NCBI GenBank assembly: GCA_017984035.1
Contig: JAGOAF010000021.1
Coordinates: 1-15,319 of the forward strand
Direction of reading: 5' to 3'
DNA: 15,319 bases
From: Flavobacterium sp.
GTDB taxonomy: Bacteria > Bacteroidota > Bacteroidia > Flavobacteriales > Flavobacteriaceae
Shown here piece by piece: positions 1-7,598 of the stretch. Below the pieces are notes generated by a model that worked only from the letters and a program-made list of their open reading frames with translations, did no database searches and was not told the origin of the DNA. The translations under genes and the position numbers were made by a program. The stretch's first letter is position 1; each line of letters starts with the position of its first letter.

Positions 1-93
1 TAAAGCGATTTGACCTTCTGCAGATCCTGTGTTTTCTGCTTTTCCTCCGTGTTTAGCGAAGATTTCTTCTTTAATTTCTTTAGTTAAATACAT
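1..93 (-). CDS. rpsO: 30S ribosomal protein S15, N-terminal part only
   Basis: This is the first 31 codons of ribosomal protein S15, which binds 16S rRNA and helps assemble the platform of the small subunit. Read on the minus strand from ATG at 93-91, the protein begins MYLTKEIKEEIFAKHGGKAE and continues with NTGSAEGQIAL. The segment containing TGSAEGQIA is the characteristic S15 N-terminus. The gene leaves the window at base 1, so only about a third of the usual roughly 90 residues is seen. A good promoter lies 55 to 90 bases upstream, so it is probably transcribed independently of the gene that ends at 205. The identification rests on the N-terminal motif alone but is quite specific. Confidence 0.9.
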   Translation of the reverse strand, partial: MYLTKEIKEEIFAKHGGKAENTGSAEGQIAL

Positions 94-148
94 TCCAATA
101 TTATTTAAATGATTATTATGTATGTTATATAGCTATTATATAACGGAT

Positions 149-182
149 GCAAAAGTAATACAAAATATTCAAACATTCAAAA
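149..182 (-). promoter_or_regulatory. Bacteroidota-type promoter for rpsO
   Basis: On the minus strand, TTTTG (182-178) is followed after 20 bases by TACTTTTGC (157-149). This matches the Bacteroidota housekeeping pattern of a TTTG-like -33 element and a TAnnTTTG -7 element. Transcription should start near 144-145, giving a leader of about 50 bases before the ATG at 93. Confidence 0.7.
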
Positions 183-204
183 TAAATGAATTTTGTTTTT
201 TAAA

Positions 205-1176
205 TCAGTAAATGGACTTAATGGTAATAGGAAGAGAATACATTACACGTACAGGTTCTCCTTTAAATTTTCCTGGAACCCATTGATCGTATTTTTGAAT
301 CACCCGTATGGCTTCAGCACCGGTTCCATACCCGATATCCCGAATTATTTTTACATCAGCTACTTTACCTTCTTTATCAACTATAAATGTTGCATAGAGT
401 ACTCCCTTTAAACCTTGAACCGCTGGAGTGTTATAATTTTCACCAACGAATCGGTAAAAATCAGCAATTCCGTTTTTTGGTTTTGGCTTTTGAAAAACTT
501 CATTGTACAGGATTTCAACTCCTAACGAATCAATTCGTTTTCCCGAAATCAGTTTCCCGTCTTCAAACTGTTCATAATAATAATGTTTTAGCTTTTCGGA
601 TTCCCCTTTCCAAAGCCCATCTTTAACATAATTCTTGATTTTACCACTTGATTTGACGCTAAATTTTGCGCTATTTGAATTGGGTATTGTTTCAATTTCT
701 TCATATTCGCCTTCACCATTTATTACTTTTTGTTCGTTATTGCTATTCCAATAGTGAATAATTTTGGTGGTTGAATTTTTTGTTTTTTTGTCAAATTGTA
801 CTTCGGTTTCTAGTTTTAAATTGCCATTTTCATGCCACTCGAATTGCTTGCCTACGACTCTTTTGTCAATATAGGTCTCCATTTTTTGTTTGTTTCCGTT
901 CTCATAGTAATACATATATGGCCCTTCAAAAGCCATGAAGAACTTGTTTGTAGTTGTGGCTCTTTGTACTAATTTACCAGATCGACTGTAAAAATAGACA
1001 TCATAAAGATCTTTATCTTCTGCATATTCTTTTACTACTCGAATGAATTTGTAATTCTTTTCATTTCCCAAGTTGTTTAGAGAATCTAAATAAATAGCTT
1101 CATCATTAGGTCCAATTTGGCTATGACCAATCCATGAAGATAAGAATAGTAAAAAGAGTGTTATTTGTACTTTCAT
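205..1176 (-). CDS. Secreted MORN-repeat protein with TonB C-terminal domain
   Basis: This 323-residue protein starts with a Sec-type signal peptide (hydrophobic residues 4-16, likely cleavage near 19-20). Residues about 60-215 contain degenerate MORN/YwqK-like repeats, seen as recurring G-x-Y/W...Y-x-x-G units such as GPYMYYYENG (85-94) and EWHENGNL (113-120). Residues about 240-321 form a TonB C-terminal domain, with a characteristic GVLYATFIVDKEGKV segment and a WVPGKFKGEPV segment. A true TonB keeps an N-terminal membrane anchor and a proline-rich spacer. Here the N-terminus looks cleavable and the spacer is missing, so it is probably a periplasmic or surface-anchored protein, not an energy transducer for receptors. 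It begins 15 bases after the GAF gene and is probably co-transcribed with it. The precise function is unknown; the domain calls are firm. Confidence 0.85.
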   Translation of the reverse strand: MKVQITLFLLFLSSWIGHSQIGPNDEAIYLDSLNNLGNEKNYKFIRVVKEYAEDKDLYDVYFYSRSGKLVQRATTTNKFFMAFEGPYMYYYENGNKQKMETYIDKRVVGKQFEWHENGNLKLETEVQFDKKTKNSTTKIIHYWNSNNEQKVINGEGEYEEIETIPNSNSAKFSVKSSGKIKNYVKDGLWKGESEKLKHYYYEQFEDGKLISGKRIDSLGVEILYNEVFQKPKPKNGIADFYRFVGENYNTPAVQGLKGVLYATFIVDKEGKVADVKIIRDIGYGTGAEAIRVIQKYDQWVPGKFKGEPVRVMYSLPITIKSIY

Positions 1177-1191
1177 ACTTCTAATATCAGA

Positions 1192-1647
1192 TTAAAACAA
1201 CTGAGCTACTTCAGAATTGACAAACTCTAGGAATCGTTCGTCCTCAACAGTAAATGGGTCTAAAACATGGCTATCAATGTCTATTTGGCCAATATTAATT
1301 CCGTTTACAAATAAAGGCACTACGATTTCTGATTTCACTGTAAAACTACACGCAATATAATTGTCTTGAGCCGCTACATCGGGTACTACAAAGTTCGCAT
1401 TGGATTCGGCTACTTGACCACAAATTCCTTTTCCAAATGGAATTACTGTATGGTCGGTAGGTGCGCCAACATATGGACCCAAATGCAAGGTTTTGTTTTC
1501 GTGATTGGCAAAATAAAAACCTACCCAGTTATAATGAGCCACGTTTTCGTTTAATAATTGACAAATGGTTTGAAGTTTTTCGTCTCTCGAGAGGGTTTGG
1601 TTTGTAGTTATGGAGGTAATTCTTGGTTGTAATTCTTGAAATGTCAT
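1192..1647 (-). CDS. GAF-domain protein, free Met-(R)-sulfoxide reductase family (YebR-like)
   Basis: This is a 151-residue single-GAF-domain protein. The start at 1647 (MTFQELQ) is preferred over an in-frame ATG at 1734 because the promoter at 1663-1695 lies inside the longer version, whose extra 29 residues look unlike this family. It resembles E. coli fRMsr (YebR), which reduces free methionine-R-sulfoxide: NWVGFYF (40-46), GKGICGQ (72-78), YIACSFTVKSEIVVPL (97-112) and IGQIDIDS (119-126). Two of the family's three conserved cysteines are present, Cys76 and Cys100. The first, in the GKIAC segment of YebR, is replaced: the local sequence is GAPTDHTVIP, with no cysteine. Activity may therefore rely on Cys76-Cys100 disulfide chemistry or be lost. 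It is probably cytosolic and is followed 15 bases later by the MORN/TonB-C gene. Confidence 0.85.
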   Translation of the reverse strand: MTFQELQPRITSITTNQTLSRDEKLQTICQLLNENVAHYNWVGFYFANHENKTLHLGPYVGAPTDHTVIPFGKGICGQVAESNANFVVPDVAAQDNYIACSFTVKSEIVVPLFVNGINIGQIDIDSHVLDPFTVEDERFLEFVNSEVAQLF

Positions 1648-1662
1648 GGTTATTATTTTTAA

Positions 1663-1695
1663 CAAAAGTATTAATTTATGATCAACAAGCCACAA
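1663..1695 (-). promoter_or_regulatory. Promoter for the GAF gene
   Basis: On the minus strand, TACTTTTG (1670-1663) is a full match to the -7 consensus TAnnTTTG. The best-placed TTG upstream is at 1695-1693, 22 bases away, which is slightly long. The expected start site near 1658 gives a leader of about 10 bases before ATG 1647 and argues against the upstream ATG at 1734. Confidence 0.6.
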
Positions 1696-1764
1696 GTTGA
1701 AACTATTAGAATGGTTGTATGCCAAATTTAACACGATTTTAATTCCTTCTGGACAATTGTTTCC

Positions 1765-1773
1765 TAAATTTGC
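1765..1773 (+). promoter_or_regulatory. -7 element directly before the HYC_CC_PP gene
   Basis: TAAATTTGC matches the Bacteroidota -7 consensus TAnnTTTG, with the common trailing C. No TTG is seen 19-21 bases upstream, so the -33 half is weak or absent. Only three bases separate the element from the ATG at 1777. The predicted transcription start falls on or beside the A of the start codon, implying a leaderless message. Confidence 0.55.
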
Positions 1774-1776
1774 ACC

Positions 1777-2181
1777 ATGAATTATAAAAAAGGCATCGGT
1801 ATATTGTTGGCTTTGCTAATATTGAGTTCCAATGTTGGCTTTGCGTTTACGATGCATTATTGCGGCGGCAAAGTAGCCTCTTTTTCGGTTCGAACTATTG
1901 ACCCTTTAGCAGGTGTAAATAAGAGTTGTTGCGCCAAAAAAGCAATTGAAAAAGACTCTTGTTGTAAAAATAAAACGGTTCATTTTGAGAAAAAAACAGA
2001 CAGTGCTACTTTGAAAGCGTTTTCTTTTGAACCGATTGCTTTTTATGTACTACCTGAGTTCAAGCATGAAATACCGGCTTGTCAGACCACTCTAATAAAT
2101 CTACCTACCACCACCTATTGCTGTGATGCCCATGCGCCACCACTCTTTAAGTTGTACCATCACTATATTTTTTACGCCTGA
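1777..2181 (+). CDS. HYC_CC_PP-type secreted cysteine-rich protein
   Basis: This 134-residue protein has an N-terminal signal or anchor segment (hydrophobic residues 7-24). It carries the motifs that name the Bacteroidota HYC_CC_PP family: HYCGG at 27-31, CC pairs at 51-52, 62-63 and 115-116, and HAPPLFK at 119-125. Cys29 and Cys102 bring the total to eight cysteines, and there are several histidines near the C-terminus (H119, H128, H129). This pattern fits metal binding or disulfide relay in the periplasm, but the family has no function I can cite. It is the first gene of an apparent plus-strand set with a TonB-dependent receptor and an HMA-domain protein, which points to metal handling. Its TGA stop forms the start of the left arm of a long hairpin reaching toward the receptor gene. 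The family call is fairly sure; the role is inference. Confidence 0.8.
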   Translation: MNYKKGIGILLALLILSSNVGFAFTMHYCGGKVASFSVRTIDPLAGVNKSCCAKKAIEKDSCCKNKTVHFEKKTDSATLKAFSFEPIAFYVLPEFKHEIPACQTTLINLPTTTYCCDAHAPPLFKLYHHYIFYA

Positions 2182-2244
2182 TTTTACTATTGTTTAAGTC
2201 GAGTTATTTAGAACTCAAATCACTTATTACAAATAGTAAAATCA
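2179..2244 (+). repeat. Long three-stem inverted repeat before the receptor gene
   Basis: A perfect 13-bp inverted repeat joins TGATTTTACTATT (2179-2191) with AATAGTAAAATCA (2232-2244). Nested inside are TAAGT/ACTTA (2195-2199 with 2222-2226) and GAGTT/AACTC (2201-2205 with 2212-2216) around a six-base loop. The RNA could form one long bulged hairpin. Its left arm begins at the stop codon of the upstream gene, and its right arm ends six bases before the receptor's ATG at 2251. No T-run follows, so it is not a standard terminator. Control of translation or message processing is more likely. Confidence 0.7.
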
Positions 2245-2250
2245 TTATAC

Positions 2251-4260
2251 ATGCAAAAAACAAACTTGTTTTTTGTGTTGCTTTTATTGGGTAATTTTGT
2301 TTTTGGACAACAAAAATTAAATGAGGTAAAAGTAGTCACAAAGCGTAAAGGATTGCAAAAGTCGTTTACAGTTACAGGAAACACCACTTTGGTCACAAGT
2401 AAAGAATTGCTCAAAGCGGCCTGTTGTAATTTGGCAGAAAGCTTTGAAACCAATCCGTCTATTGATGTGAATTTTTCAGATGCTTTAACAGGGACCAAAC
2501 AAATCAAAATGTTGGGTTTAACCAGCCCTTACTTAGTAATTACGGAAGAGAATATACCGTCAGTTCGTGGTGCTTCTCAGGCATACGGATTATCGTTTAC
2601 ACCCGGAACATGGGTCGAAAGTATTCAAATTACTAAGGGAGCGGGAAGTGTAGTGAATGGTTATGAAAGTATCTCGGGACAAATCAATACCGAACTCATC
2701 AAACCCATTAACGATATGCCATTTTTCTTGAATGCTTATGGTTCTACCGATTCAAGGTTTGAATTGAACACCCATTTTAATACGCCTCTTTCTGACAAAT
2801 GGAGTAGTAGTTTGTTCTTGCACGGCAATACGCGTACGGCAAAAATGGACAACAATCAAGATGGATTTTTAGACAATCCGTTGGCAAAACAAATCAATAT
2901 GCTGAATCGCTTTCAGTATTATGATGCCGAAAAAGGTTGGGTGAGTTTTATCAATTTCAGGTACATGAAAGATGAAAAACAAACAGGGCAGCACCATTTC
3001 AATCCAACTATTGACAAAGGAACTACTAACTATTGGGGTTCAGAAATCAATACGGAACGTTTGGATGTTGCTACCAAATTAGGTTACGTTTTTAAAGATT
3101 TGCCGTACCAAAGTATTGGTTTTCAAAATGCGTTTACGAGCCATAACCAGCAATCGTATTTTGGCTTGAGCCAATATAATATCAAGCAAAACAGTTATTA
3201 CTCCAACCTTATTTTCAATTCGATTATTAGCAATACTAGGAATAAATTTGCCACAGGGTTGAACTTTACTTTGGATCAATATCACGAACAGCTTCTTGCA
3301 AAAGATTGGAGTAGAACCGATCAATCAGTGGGTGCTTTTTTCGAATATACGTTCGATAATGATGAAAATTTCAGTGTCATTCTTGGAGGAAGAATCGACA
3401 ATCATAACCGCTTAGGAACCTTTGTAACTCCCCGTTTGCATTTGCGATACAATCCGTGGGAAAAGGCTGTTATCCGATTTTCTGCGGGAAGAGGAAAGCG
3501 AGTTGCCAATATTTTTGCTGAAAATCAATCGCTTTTCGCCAGTTCTAGAGTTTTTTCTATTTTGGATACCAATGGGAAAGTCTATGGTTTGAATCCTGAA
3601 ATAGCCTGGAATTTTGGTGGAAGTTTCACGCAGTCCTTTACATTGTTGGGCAAACATGCAGATGTAACTTTGGATTGGTATCGTACCGACTTTCAAAACC
3701 AGGTGGTGGTGGATGTAATGCAAAGCCCGCAACAAGTTTTATTTTATAATTTAAAAGGCAATTCATTTGCAAATAGCTTCCAATTTGAATTCAATTATGA
3801 AATGGTCAAAAATCTCCGATTGCGATCAGCCTACAAACGATATAATGTGCAAACAGATTATCTGTCGGGAACTTTCCAAAAACCGTTGCAAGCTAAAAAC
3901 CGATTTTTTGGCAATCTGGAGTACGAAACCACTTCATTTGGCAGTCCTAAGCTATGGAAGTTTGATTTTACTTACAATTGGATTGGAGAACAGCAGTTGC
4001 CCAACACAAAACCAAATCCTATTGCGGATCAATTACCAGAATTTTCTCCAGCTTATTCTTTGATGAATGCACAAATTACACGCGTTTTTTCGTCCGTTTT
4101 TGAAGTTTATGTAGGGGGTGAAAATATGGGTAATTATACTCAGTCCAAAGTAATTGTAGGAGTAACCAATCCCTTTGGGACAAACTTTGATGCTTCGATG
4201 GTATATGCGCCAATTTTTGGTCAAATGTATTATGCAGGTTTACGATTTAAGATTAAATAA
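2251..4260 (+). CDS. TonB-dependent outer-membrane receptor, probable metal uptake
   Basis: This 669-residue outer-membrane receptor has a signal peptide (1-20, ending FVFGQ), a plug domain at about 45-155 and a 22-stranded-barrel-type C-terminal region ending in an aromatic-containing strand (YYAGLRFKIK). Plug features include LVTSKELLKAACCNLAESFE (47-66), GLTSPYLVITEENIPSV (89-105), the ESIQITKGAGSVVNGYESISGQIN-type plug end at 123-146, and a possible TonB-box-like stretch at 23-29. Unlike many Bacteroidota receptors, it has no N-terminal carboxypeptidase-regulatory-like domain. A cysteine pair (58-59) sits in the plug, which is unusual for these proteins. Placement between two small secreted cysteine-rich proteins suggests a soft-metal substrate such as copper or a metallophore complex. 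Transport would depend on a TonB/ExbBD system encoded elsewhere. Receptor class is certain; substrate is inferred. Confidence 0.93.
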   Translation: MQKTNLFFVLLLLGNFVFGQQKLNEVKVVTKRKGLQKSFTVTGNTTLVTSKELLKAACCNLAESFETNPSIDVNFSDALTGTKQIKMLGLTSPYLVITEENIPSVRGASQAYGLSFTPGTWVESIQITKGAGSVVNGYESISGQINTELIKPINDMPFFLNAYGSTDSRFELNTHFNTPLSDKWSSSLFLHGNTRTAKMDNNQDGFLDNPLAKQINMLNRFQYYDAEKGWVSFINFRYMKDEKQTGQHHFNPTIDKGTTNYWGSEINTERLDVATKLGYVFKDLPYQSIGFQNAFTSHNQQSYFGLSQYNIKQNSYYSNLIFNSIISNTRNKFATGLNFTLDQYHEQLLAKDWSRTDQSVGAFFEYTFDNDENFSVILGGRIDNHNRLGTFVTPRLHLRYNPWEKAVIRFSAGRGKRVANIFAENQSLFASSRVFSILDTNGKVYGLNPEIAWNFGGSFTQSFTLLGKHADVTLDWYRTDFQNQVVVDVMQSPQQVLFYNLKGNSFANSFQFEFNYEMVKNLRLRSAYKRYNVQTDYLSGTFQKPLQAKNRFFGNLEYETTSFGSPKLWKFDFTYNWIGEQQLPNTKPNPIADQLPEFSPAYSLMNAQITRVFSSVFEVYVGGENMGNYTQSKVIVGVTNPFGTNFDASMVYAPIFGQMYYAGLRFKIK

Positions 4261-4324
4261 CATTAACAACGACAATATCAATAACAAGAATCAAATTCAA
4301 TATTAAATTAATACAATAGAAATC

Positions 4325-4666
4325 ATGAGAAAAATTATTACAATAGTGCTTTTAGTATTAGTTGGACTTTCAGTTCAAGCACAAGTGAAAAAAAATAAAA
4401 ATGCAAAATACGTTACCGAGGTAAATGGAAATTGTGAGCAATGTCAAAAACGAATTCAAAAAGCAGCTTTTTCAGTGCAAGGGGTTAAGTCGGCAGTTTG
4501 GAATATTGAAAGCCATCAATTGAATGTAATTTTGAACGAGGAAAAATGTTCTCTTTTGGACGTAAAAAAGGCAGTTGCAAAAGTGGGACACGATACCGAT
4601 GAGGTAAAAGCTATCGATGCGACCTATGAAAAATTACACCATTGTTGCTTGTATGAAAGGAATTAA
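4325..4666 (+). CDS. Secreted heavy-metal-associated (HMA) domain protein
   Basis: This 113-residue protein has a signal peptide (1-20, ending SVQAQ) and then a ferredoxin-like HMA domain at about 27-97. The metal-binding loop reads GNCEQC (Cys37, Cys40), a variant of the usual GMTCxxC. The later features VQGVKSAVWNIES and LLDVKKAVAKVGHDTDEV are typical of HMA domains such as CopZ and Atx1. A C-terminal tail ends HHCC (105-108) followed by LYERN, adding possible ligands to Cys75 and the CxxC. Because it is exported, it is likely a periplasmic metal carrier and not a cytosolic chaperone. It lies 64 bases after the receptor gene with no terminator between. Copper(I) is the best guess from the CxxC loop; zinc or another soft metal is possible. 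Confidence 0.88.
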   Translation: MRKIITIVLLVLVGLSVQAQVKKNKNAKYVTEVNGNCEQCQKRIQKAAFSVQGVKSAVWNIESHQLNVILNEEKCSLLDVKKAVAKVGHDTDEVKAIDATYEKLHHCCLYERN

Positions 4667-4703
4667 TCAATCGTTAATTAAATTCTAAAACGAATGCCTA
4701 AAA

Positions 4704-4734
4704 TTGTGGTTGCGCTAAATTATTCTTACTTTCA
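4704..4734 (+). promoter_or_regulatory. Probable promoter for the DedA gene
   Basis: TTG (4704-4706) is followed after 20 bases by TACTTTCA (4727-4734), which matches TAnnTTTG at all but the last base. The implied leader is about 25 bases before ATG 4764. It suggests that the DedA gene is not simply part of the upstream metal set. Confidence 0.45.
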
Positions 4735-4763
4735 CACCCTAGATATTAACTAAACACTATTGC

Positions 4764-5441
4764 ATGAACAATTTTGATTGGACACAATTATTGAACCCAG
4801 AGTTTTATATTACTTTATCAATTGGAGGAGTTCAAGTGGGGTTATACATAGTATTATTCATCATTTTTGCCGAAACAGGACTTTTTGCAGGTTTTTTTCT
4901 ACCTGGAGATAGCTTACTTTTTCTTTCTGGAATTTATAGTGGTGATTTAATTGCAAATGTTATTGTTATTGAAAATGATTTTATTAATGTCACCTTGTTG
5001 GCCTTATTAATTGCATTTTCAGGAATAGTTGGAAATACAGTGGGCTATTGGTTTGGCTCTAAAAGCGGTTACTATTTATTCAAGAAAGAAGATACTTTTT
5101 GGTTTAAGAAAAAGTACCTGTTGCAATCCAAAGATTTTTTTGAAAAATATGGTGGAAAGGCTATTATTTACGCTCGTTTTTTACCCATATTTAGAACTTT
5201 TGCACCCATAGTTGCCGGTATAGTTTCGATGGATAAAAAGAAATTTATGTTTTTTAATACATTGAGTTCTTTTCTATGGTCCTTTATTTTAGTGTTCTCT
5301 GGACACTATTTATACGGCGTGTTTTTAAATTATGGAATTGATTTGAAAGAACATATTGAGTTGATCGTTATCGGAATCATTTTGATATCTACCTTTCCCG
5401 TTTTCTTAAAATTATTAAAAAAACGACCACAAGATAAATAA
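4764..5441 (+). CDS. DedA/VTT-domain integral membrane protein
   Basis: This 225-residue inner-membrane protein belongs to the DedA (SNARE-associated, VTT) family. Family members act in membrane homeostasis, and some flip polyprenyl-phosphate or phospholipid carriers. Hallmarks are FAETGLFAGFFLPGDSLL (35-52, with the conserved Glu37 and PGD), the glycine-rich GNTVGYWFGSKSGYYLF stretch (90-106) and ARFLPIFRTFAPIVAG (137-152, with conserved Arg138 and Arg144). Hydrophobic segments lie near 20-55, 77-97, 141-155, 165-188 and 198-216. Length is usual for the family. The gene converges on groEL and both share the hairpin at 5451-5482. A separate promoter probably drives it. The family is secure; the exact lipid substrate cannot be told from sequence. 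Confidence 0.92.
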   Translation: MNNFDWTQLLNPEFYITLSIGGVQVGLYIVLFIIFAETGLFAGFFLPGDSLLFLSGIYSGDLIANVIVIENDFINVTLLALLIAFSGIVGNTVGYWFGSKSGYYLFKKEDTFWFKKKYLLQSKDFFEKYGGKAIIYARFLPIFRTFAPIVAGIVSMDKKKFMFFNTLSSFLWSFILVFSGHYLYGVFLNYGIDLKEHIELIVIGIILISTFPVFLKLLKKRPQDK

Positions 5442-5450
5442 TACAAATAA

Positions 5451-5482
5451 AAAAAATCCGAAGTGAAAACTTCGGATTTTTT
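5451..5482. terminator. Bidirectional terminator between dedA and groEL
   Basis: The stretch is a perfect 14-bp inverted repeat, AAAAAATCCGAAGT and ACTTCGGATTTTTT, around a GAAA loop (5465-5468). It has an A-run on one side and a T-run on the other, so it can work in both directions. It ends transcription of the DedA gene on the plus strand and of groES-groEL on the minus strand. Confidence 0.9.
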
Positions 5483-5493
5483 ATTTAAATATT

Positions 5494-5521
5494 TACTTCG
5501 TACTTCGTATATCGTACTTCG
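5494..5521. repeat. Short TACTTCG repeats after groEL
   Basis: TACTTCG occurs at 5494-5500, 5501-5507 and 5515-5521, the last two separated by TATATCG, itself a near variant. The block sits between the terminator and the groEL stop codon at 5531. It is too short and too irregular to be a CRISPR or a known mobile element. Confidence 0.5.
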
Positions 5522-5530
5522 TAAATGGAA

Positions 5531-7463
<1,933 letters not shown>

Positions 7464-7506
7464 GATTGTATGTTTTAAAATTATTGTATTTGAATGTTTC
7501 TGCTAT

Positions 7507-7522
7507 TTCAGAAATTGTGCCA
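7507..7522 (-). promoter_or_regulatory. Sigma-54-like promoter motif upstream of groES
   Basis: On the minus strand the sequence is TGGCACAATTTCTGAA. The sigma-54 consensus TGGCACGnnnnTTGCA has the same -24 half (TGGCAC) and correct ten-base spacing between the GG and the -12 G. The -12 half reads CTGAA instead of TTGCA, so it is imperfect. A start near 7496 would give a 33-base leader. No TAnnTTTG element is seen in the same gap, which makes this the best promoter candidate. Confidence 0.4.
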
Positions 7523-7548
7523 TATCGTTTTAACTGACATTTTTTCCT

Positions 7549-7582
7549 AAAAAAAATGCCAGCTTTGACAGGCTGGCATTTT
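7549..7582 (-). terminator. Terminator after secG
   Basis: On the minus strand AAAATGCCAGC (7582-7572) and GCTGGCATTTT (7563-7553) form an 11-bp stem around an eight-base loop, followed by a continuous T-run through 7549. It lies 17 bases after the secG stop and closes the miaB-to-secG run. Confidence 0.88.
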
Positions 7583-7598
7583 AGGGTGTGATTATGAC

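Noticed and set aside
193..626. Plus-strand open frames opposite the MORN/TonB-C gene.
   Set aside because: No recognisable domain, and the minus-strand gene over the same bases has clear signal peptide and TonB-C features.
1648..1734. Longer N-terminus for the GAF protein starting at 1734 (29 extra residues).
   Set aside because: The extension covers the promoter at 1663-1695 and does not resemble the family; the protein from 1647 already has the full GAF domain.
2179..2244. Intrinsic terminator between the HYC and receptor genes.
   Set aside because: The stem is AT-rich and no T-run follows the right arm, so it does not fit an intrinsic terminator.
4325..4666. Fragment of a copper P-type ATPase.
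   Set aside because: It has its own signal peptide, a complete HMA fold and a stop codon; no ATPase motifs follow.
4667..4700. Terminator after the HMA gene from ATTAA/TTAAT pairs.
   Set aside because: The stem is only about five A-T pairs and lacks a T-run.
5494..5521. Possible CRISPR or transposon end from TACTTCG repeats.
   Set aside because: Units are only seven bases with no uniform spacers, and there is no transposase or cas gene in the window.
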